Assembly (NCBI RefSeq): GCF_032854445.1
Contig: NC_088302.1
Coordinates: 1,488,001 to 1,552,000 of the forward strand
Direction: 5' to 3'
Source: Liolophura sinensis
Lineage: Eukaryota; Mollusca; Polyplacophora; Chitonida; Chitonidae
Length of the DNA stretch: 64,000 nt
Position numbers and translations under genes: made by a program. Positions 57,201 through 64,000 of the stretch are shown here, one piece after another (positions within the stretch are counted from its first letter, which is position 1; the number at the start of each line of letters is the position of its first letter). Under the pieces are notes generated by a model. The model had not been told where the DNA came from. It made no database searches and worked only from the letters and a program-made list of their open reading frames with translations.

Positions 57201-60200
57201 AGGGAGATATAGACAGATTTAGAGAGTTTATAGGGTTCTTACTGCTGAGTGCAGATGAACTTAATGCATCTGTGTATGAGAAAGATATAGACAAATTTAC
57301 TGTGTATAGTGTACATACTGATGAGTGCAAATGAACTTACATCTGTGTATGAGATAGATGTAGACAAATATACCAGGTTTAAAGTGTATTTCTGGTGAGT
57401 GCTGATGAACTTACATTGTGTATGAGGGAGATATAGACAGATTTAGAGAGTTTATAGGGTTCTTACTGCTGAGTGCAGATGAACTTAATGCATCTGTGTA
57501 TGAGAGAGATATAGACAAATTTACTGTGTATAGTGTACATACTGATGAGTGCAAATGAACTTACATCTGTGTATGAGATAGATGTAGACAAATATACCAG
57601 GTTTAAAGTGTACTTACTGGTGAGTGCAGATGAACTTACATCTGTGTATGAGGGAGGTATAGACAAATTTATGAAGTTTATATTGTTCTTACTGCTGAGT
57701 GCAGATGAACTTAATACATTTGTGTATGAGAGAGATATAGGGAAATTTACATATAGTGTACATACTGATTAGTGCAAATGAACTTACATCTGTGTATAAG
57801 AGAGATACAGACAAATTTATGAAGTTTATGGTATGCATACTGGTGAGTGCAGATGAACTTACAAGTCAATGGCAACAGCTTGTTATATACATGACTGATT
57901 CATTACACTTAATATCTTTTGCTAGCTTCCTCTGTAGTAGTATGTGTGAAGATCTGCCAGCAACATGTGGATGGGCATGGAGAGCCTGGTTTCCTCCCAT
58001 CATAATGCTTGCCACTGTCGTATAAGTGAGATATTCTTGAGTCTGGCATAAATTAATTAAACTTAGTACAGTTTTAAAGTAATATGGGTGCAAATTGTTA
58101 TATGGGGCAGTTATTGAGAATAAGTTGAAAGGCATGCATGAAAGCCAAATTCATCTCGAAGTGTCATGTATGGCCAGGCCTGATTGCACATGTGTATACT
58201 GACTCTAGAATTATGATACTGTCAAGTTTCTGTAGGTACAAATTAAAGATGCACATCACGAGTCAGGTTATCAGTTTGGTGTAGAACGTGTATGGAGTGT
58301 GGGTGTGCAGTGAAGTTAAGCAGTTCATCTACAGTTTGTTGTGATTTGTAAGGTGTATCACGTTATTGGCAATTTTTGTTTAGGAATGTAGTAATCAGTG
58401 AAAGATCTCCTCTCTTCCAGGAAAATGCCTGCAAAAAATGTCATGAGGATGTCATTGACAACTTGTGTATTGTTTTTGACATGAAAGGCTTCAGCCTAAG
58501 TTGTATGGATTACCAGTTTGTGAAGAACCTGATCTGGCTGCTAAGTAAGCACTACCCTGAGAGACTCGGGGTCTGTCTCATCATCAACTCTCCTATGATG
58601 TTCTCAGGCTGCTGGGCTGCCATCAGACCGTGGTAAGTTCCTGCATTTACCACATGTACGTGTGAAAGTAGGTCTTGTCTCTCTAAGCATAAAAGCTGTT
58701 TGAAAGTAATGTTTTTTTAAGATCATGGTTGTACATTGGAACAACCTGTGGATGGTTGTGGGTTTCCCCCGGGCTGTGCCTGGTGTCCTCCCGCCATATT
58801 GCTGGCTTCCTCTCCGGCCATACATGGGAAGGTCTTCCAACAACCTGTGGATGGTTGTGGGTTTTCCCCGAGGCTGTGCCTGGTGTCCTCCCGCCATATT
58901 GCTGGCTTCGTCTCCGGCCATACATGGGAAGGTCTTCCAACAAACTGTGGATGGTTGTGGTTTTCCCCCAGGCTGTGCGTGGTGTCCTCCCACCATATTG
59001 CTGGCTTCGTCTCCGGCCATACATGGGAAGGTCTTCCAACAACCTGTGGATGGTTGTGGTTTTCCCCCAGGCTGTGCCTGGTGTCCTCCCGCCATATTGC
59101 TGGCTTCCTCTCCGGCCATACATGGGAAGGTCTTCCACAACCTGTGGATGGTTGTGGGTTTCCCCCCGGGCTGTGCCTGATGTCCTCCCGCCATATTGCT
59201 GGCTTCTTCTCCGGCCATACATGGAAAGGTCTTCCACAACCTGTGGATGGTTGTGGGTTTCCCCCGGGCTGTGCCTGGTGTCCTCCCAACATAAAGCTGG
59301 TTGTCTGTCGTATAAGTGAAATATTCTTGAGTACTGCATAAAACACCAATCAAATAAATATTCAGCTTGACTTTAAATTTGAATTTTAAGCCACATGTGG
59401 TGGCATTATGGCCACAGACCCCCATTAATTTTCAACAGGCGACATTGTTAATGTTTAGCGCTTTAGCTCAGTCCCAAACATTCCGTGGCCACTAAGCTTT
59501 GGTGCATACCTGGACCAGTCTGTGAGAAATAAGCCATAAAAATCTTGACTTTCGTTGGTCAAAATCTGGACCTTTCTATGCCGGCAGCTGGGAGGGGTGC
59601 CTAGCAGCGCCAAGGGGACGTCACCCACAGCCTCATCAGCACCTGTCTCCTGGTGTCCTCTCGCCCGGAATTTTAAACTTTTATCATTAAAACTCATACC
59701 TGCCCAAAGCTTAGACATTTTACATCATTTTGATACCAAGCATGCACTTGTTCACCAAAAACGGCAGCCTGGCAGCAAAAAAGAATTACATTCGTCCCTC
59801 CCGAAAAACGGAAGTTGTAGCGGGGGTCTGTGTCCTTATGTGCCTCTGGTATATCATAGGTCTGCCTGAGTTTTCTCCCTTACCATGAGTTGTCTCCACT
59901 TGGTCTGCTGACCTACTGACTAGTTTGGGATTACATTTCTAATGTACTTATTGTTTCTTTATTTATTTGATTAGTGTTTTATGCCAAACTCAAGAATATT
60001 TCACTGATGTGTTGGCGGCCAGCATTATAATGTAGTCATTGATATTCTTAGTATGATTTATTTGATTGGTGTTTTATGCCGTACTCAAGAGCAGTAGGCT
60101 TGGAGACCAGGCTTCTACTACTGTGATGATAAATGGGCATGATATCAAAAACTGCAAGGAACTTCTTGGTGCTAGACATGTGAACCCAATTCTTCGACAT

Positions 60201-60761
60201 GTTCTTGTGGTTTTACTTTTCCAAGACATGATTATTTGGACCAGACTTGCCGATAATATTGTCATATTTACCTTTACAGTTGATCAACCCAGCCAGTTAA
60301 AATTTATCTCTGTAGTCAAATAATTGAGCTGAAAAAATTGACTATATTTATTTCTGCCACTTGATATTTCAAAAGGTTGAAATAAAAATGTCAGCAACTG
60401 TTGAGCATAACCTGATGCTATCCAAAAATTGGGTCGGTTGGTGGGGATTTTTTATTATTATTATTATTCTTGCAAATGTAATAGATAGGAATTTTAAGAA
60501 ATTAACATGGAGAGAAAAATAAATAAATAAAAAAAAGCCATCATATGTGGCCCTTCTCTGAGGATTGATCTGGGTACATCCAAGAAGCACTTTTGTATCG
60601 TGACATATGTTCTTTTGTATCATCTGAGACCATGTTTACCTTTTGCTGTTTGTTGTTCTACCAGGCTTCACGAAGTGACAGCCAGCAAGGTGGTGTTTGT
60701 GAATAATGAGCAGGATATGTGTAAATACTTTTGCCCGGACATCCTGCCTGAGATAGACTGA
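54262..60761 (+). CDS. Small CRAL-TRIO (Sec14-like) protein, 6 exons, 227 aa
   Basis: Exons 54262-54327, 55486-55512, 55779-55975, 56629-56713, 58421-58632, 60665-60761; all junctions GT-AG with consistent phases. Sec14/CRAL-TRIO domains bind one lipid (phosphoinositide, retinoid, tocopherol or other) in a pocket and move or present it. Seen: an acidic N-terminus (MAGDEENNKFEEELLDLKE); the helical CRAL-TRIO N part SDASLRRFLRAFGTADLACK, NLLKSNKWRQEFGV (residues about 32-60); then the lipid-binding fold: RDSQGRPIVYVAVRKHNV, DNLCIVFDMKGFSL, YPERLGVCLIINSPMMFSGC, WAAIRPWLHEVTASKVVFVN. It ends soon after the fold, so there is no GOLD or other extra domain. It resembles the small 'random slug protein 5-like' group from memory; the ligand is unknown. 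Exon 4 is followed by a long array copying its end. Intron 5 holds a SINE-derived array. Confidence 0.87.
54375..54840 (-). other. Possible LINE 3'-end remnant in CRAL-TRIO intron 1
   Basis: Minus-strand frames carry ISEWFKTFSHGPVNYLITTK, HIVLLGMDGTDKPIFIHVN and KRWKLWTQLYTSQLPSGG. Their order and composition recall the C-terminal end of non-LTR reverse transcriptase polyproteins. No catalytic motif is present and the match is from memory only. Confidence 0.25.
55322..55390 (-). mobile_element. SINE tail fragment, third type
   Basis: GAATGAATGATTATGGCTTA then ACACTACATCGGCAATATTTC, AGCCATATCGTGGCG. It has the same layout as the tail blocks of the other two SINE types, with different spacing bases. 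Confidence 0.55.
56636..57860 (+). repeat. 75-78-bp array copying CRAL-TRIO exon 4 end and donor
   Basis: About 16 units. The true exon ends GTGTACATACTG|gtgagtgctgatg at 56713. Each later unit repeats GTGTATGAGAGAGATATAGA, CAAATTTACCAGGTTTA, GTGTACATACTGgtgagtgc. About seven units keep GT at the donor position (for example after 56865, 56942, 57094, 57168, 57393, 57618, 57842); others read CTGATGAGT or CTGCTGAGT. The frame stays open from exon 4 through about four units to 57007. A 225-base block at 57163 recurs at 57388, so multi-unit duplication also occurred. Confidence 0.92.
57922..58062 (+). mobile_element. tRNA-derived SINE, 3' half, diverged
   Basis: CTTCCTCTGTAGTAG...CCAGCAACATGTGGATGG, then TCATAATGCTTGCCACTGTC, GTATAAGTGAGATATTCTTG. 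Head missing. Confidence 0.8.
58733..59360 (+). repeat. Tandem array made from a SINE body, about 98-bp unit x 6
   Basis: Each unit is the SINE body (GGATGGTTGTGGGTTTCCCC, TGTGCCTGGTGTCCTCC, GCCATATTGCTGGCTTCC, GGCCATACATGGGAAGG, TCTTCCAACAACCTG). The last unit runs into a normal SINE tail (CGTATAAGTGAAATATTCTT ... CACCAATCAAATAAAT). So one SINE was amplified internally. It lies about 100 bases after the exon 5 donor of the CRAL-TRIO gene. Confidence 0.92.
59955..60092 (-). mobile_element. Two SINE tail fragments
   Basis: 59955-60035 (TTTATTTGATTAGTGTTTTA ... GGCGGCCAGCATTATAATG) and 60056-60092 (TTTATTTGATTGGTGTTTTA then TGCCGTACTCAAGA), both reversed and truncated. Confidence 0.8.
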
Positions 60762-63700
60762 GCCAGGTGAAGATTCTGTATGCACTGGGCACCGGGCAGG
60801 ACTGAGGCTGGTCATACTCTCAGCATAACCAGACCCTGTAGGGGTAGTCTCTGTTGCTGTTCATTACCTACATGTACGTGGCCAGCAAGCCACCTTTCTT
60901 GACTAGACCTATCTCACAGGCATGTGTTCTTAGATCTGTATGTAATTTGGACTTTACAGCTCACTTATAGTTGACGGCAGCAAACCTTTTATTTCATTAA
61001 GGGCTGTAGAACTACACCTGTCTTAATTCTTTATGGCAGCTTGAACAAGATAAACTTTTATTGGAAGTTTCATCAGTATCCCAGTTCCATCAGCTGATGA
61101 TTTTGTACAGAAATATGCATATGGTTCCTTTCACCGTCCTCGACAATAGTCAATCTCCCAGGACCCCACCTAGCCATCCTAACCGTTGTATGTGTATTTA
61201 CCACAGACTAATGTCTATCACTCAAACATTGTTAATGTCAATTTACCGTAACAAGTTGAATAAGAAAAATGTTTAAGTTGAAAAAAATGTACACCATCTA
61301 TAGTTGAAGACATCCAGTTTAAGTCAGTTGGGATTATTATTTAATGATTATTTTTCTTGATATCATTTCAAAGCCTGCTTAGTGCACAAGGAAAAATACC
61401 TGCATTATTGACATGTAGTGCATGAATTGAAAAAGATATGAACTGCCTGCAATTGGCAGTAGGTGACCCAAAACTGTTCTACAGAGTGTCACAGTATGTA
61501 TGAAATTGTAGAAGTAACATGTGGTTTGAAGATGGCTTTGCTGTTGAGCTATTCAATAAGAATGACCACAAATGTTCCATTCCTATCAATGAGAAAATGT
61601 CAGGCACAGATGGAGTTAAGTTTCCTTGCTATGGATTGTCTCCCCTGAGGTGGCCCAATAACATGACTATCTTCAGTTACTGCTTGACATTTTATGTCTT
61701 TGTGGTAGAACACACATATATATGGCTCTCAAGACGTAAACTGTGTTCTTATTAGAAGAGATTAACTATTTTTCAGGTAGTTGTTTCAAGACTTTGCTGA
61801 TTAAGTCGATTAAAGCCTTCTGAGGATGACACATGTCATATTGAAAATTTGGTCACAGACTGGAATCTAGCTGTAATTGTTCTCTTGGCATCATTATATA
61901 TACAAGTTGTATAAATAAACAGAAATGACATTCTCAGCATTAAGCCTAAACCAGTTTTAATGTGCATGTGTTTAAGTTATAAACAGTGCTTAAAATTCAT
62001 ATTTAGGATAAACTGTTGATAAATTAGGGTACGGTGGGTTTTTGGTATTGACAGATCTTGAACTGCTACATATATGTAGATGCCTGGATGTCTAGATTTA
62101 GATGTGGGTCAGGTAGACAATGTAGACCAGAGTATGTAAAGTTCTCACGCTGCCTCATGGATACATTGTAGTTGGTGCTAATGCTGTGTGGAAGTGATAG
62201 GCATTAAACCAGTGTGGATTGGGTAATAAAATTCCACACTAGTGTTATGAATATGGTTGACTGAAGAAACAAAATACATAATGCATTTATTAATGGCGAG
62301 ATTCATGGAATAGGTCATTGTACACTTTTTCTTTTTGATTTCAGTTTGCTGAGGTCACAAGTAGTCGTTGCATATTTGCTTAGTGTTTACCTGTATATAT
62401 TTGCTGTCTGATTGAAGACGGAAAACGCTTGTACAGAGTACAGTGCATTACTCTTCACATTCTATTAGCACATTATATTGGCTGGAGTAGTTATTTAGTT
62501 ATTTATTGTTTTCTTAATTTAATTGTTGCAGTGTTAAGTTGACCAAAGATATCTCCGTTGTAGTGTTTAATAATTTATTTACTGTCTGGACAAATTTTGT
62601 TCAGTAAAATCAAAGACAGTGTAGTGTTCAATATTAAATGTTGATTTAATGTCACAACATAATCACTTTATTTGATGTACATTAATGACACTTGGTGTAA
62701 CTCAAGGGTTTAGAGGGATGCTTACCTTAGAGGCTTGTAGATCACAGCATTTACAACAACAACGAACCCGATATGAGCTTGGTAGGTAGTTTACCTTCCT
62801 CAAGGGAAATATTTGTAAATTGTAAAATGACAATCTATATATAAAATAAGGTAAGCATTGTCAAACTTGATTGATGTAAAGGTGTGTGTCAGTGGAATCT
62901 GTGGGAAGGATATTCTACATGTATGTATATGGAATCACTTATTGATATGTGAAGTAATTTACTCCTAGGTTGGTTCATTTATGTGAAGGACATCATGGCC
63001 TGCATCTTATCTGTAAATTACAGCTTTAGAGGTGGCTAATTACCAGTATACTAACAGTGGTGACATGAATGCATGGTATAGCCAAGAAAAGTTGAGAGCT
63101 CTTGTTAGTGTCGTCTGCAAAGGTACAACCCCAAGTCTAACAACTGAGTGAGCTTACGAACAAACTTAAAAAAGATAGATGCTGCCACTCATGGTCTTCA
63201 GCCATGTCTTTTAATACCAGCTGGTCAAGAGTATTGGAGTTGAGATTAACAAATAAAATGAATAAAATTGAGTGAGTTTTGCCAATCTTGATCCATGGGT
63301 TTTATGACAAGATGTGCTAGAATGTGATATTAGTGAAACCATGTGATTATAGGTTAAAACAAATCTCATATTCTAGAGTTCTTAACTTCTGATTTTGACA
63401 AGAGTCAAAATTAGCAGTTTTTTAAAATTATTCTCAGACATTTGTTGACAAACTGTGCAACAGTAGTAATAATGTCACCCAGTTTGTCTCGCTCATCCCA
63501 TTATAAAACCTGCAGGACAGGACTAACAAAACCGCTCAATTTTTTTAATCCTCGTGTGTTAAAACACGTGGCTCGAGAAAGTAAGTGGATGCATCCTTCT
63601 TCCATACAAAACAACACCCAAAAAGAATAATTGATTTCATAGGTTGAGTGGACCTGGGATAAAACTGTATAATAGTGTGTTCTTCAGAAGAGAGAAGATA

Positions 63701-64000
63701 AACTTAGCATGCCTGCACAGCTGGTTAGCAGTGGAATGTTTTGAACTCTGATAATGTCAGTGGTCTGCAGAATGTTTTTACAATTGTAGTCCTAAAGATG
63801 TTAATTGTATTAGATGAAAGAGATAATCATCACACTGCAGTAGGGTATCGATCAAACTTGAACAGTTCCATGTTCAGCCTGTCTGATGGTTATATTGTTC
63901 AGATCCTGTTAGTTATTTGTTCAGATGTGAAGCGAAAATTGAGATATTTATTGAGTGTTTGATTTAAGAGTGTTTTAAAATTATATTCACAAAAGAAAAA
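60762..64000 (+). other. 3' UTR of the CRAL-TRIO gene and right flank
   Basis: A candidate polyadenylation signal AATAAA lies at 61914-61919, giving a 3' UTR of about 1.2 kb. No exon, RNA gene or repeat array could be supported to the right edge. Confidence 0.45.

Noticed and set aside
61463-61755. Overlapping frames after the CRAL-TRIO stop codon as a new gene
   Set aside because: They lie in the probable 3' UTR before an AATAAA, and the peptides are not recognised.
1-64000. Virus-like or LTR elements
   Set aside because: No LTR pairs, integrase, protease, capsid or envelope signatures were recognised; the only coding mobile element is the Tc1 copy.

Overview
This is an animal nuclear genome window. 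The genes have short exons with GT-AG introns. tRNA-derived SINEs occur throughout, and there are many minisatellites and frequent ACATGTAC-type words. The SINE tail (reading ...TTGAGTACGGCGTAAAACACCAATCA) and the general texture suggest a bivalve mollusc or a related lophotrochozoan; that is inference from memory of such genomes, not a database match. No virus-like element was recognised.

Layout, left to right: (1) 1-2.2 kb, a possible minus-strand gene start with ETS-like promoter sites that may also serve the next gene. (2) 4.4-10.1 kb (+), a three-exon gene matching the alternative 'isoform 2' product of POLR1D. (3) 13.8-25.7 kb (+), a tandem cluster of METTL7/TMT1 thiol methyltransferase genes: two complete two-exon copies with a decayed copy between them. 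(4) 31.2-52.7 kb (-), a complete 12-exon POLR1E (RPA49/PAF53) gene of 416 codons. Its introns are filled with minisatellites and hold one Tc1 transposon. (5) 54.3-60.8 kb (+), a six-exon small CRAL-TRIO (Sec14-like) protein of 227 residues. The exon phases of all these models agree and give uninterrupted proteins.

The most unusual property is the minisatellites. About 18 kb, more than a quarter of the window, is tandem repeat. Many arrays are not placed at random: their unit is a copy of an exon end plus its 5' splice site (POLR1E exons 1, 4, 9 and 10; CRAL-TRIO exon 4), or the array begins directly at a 5' splice site (POLR1D exon 1, POLR1E exon 7), or the unit contains the stop codon of the preceding gene (both left METTL7 copies). 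The series runs from a fresh two-copy duplication (POLR1E exon 1) to arrays of more than 20 donor copies. This looks like a repeated process that amplifies exon-intron boundary sequence, and it is the best candidate here for something undescribed.

Two genes concern RNA polymerase I (POLR1E, and the POLR1D isoform-2 homologue through its human locus), but they lie on opposite strands about 20 kb apart and nothing shows co-regulation.
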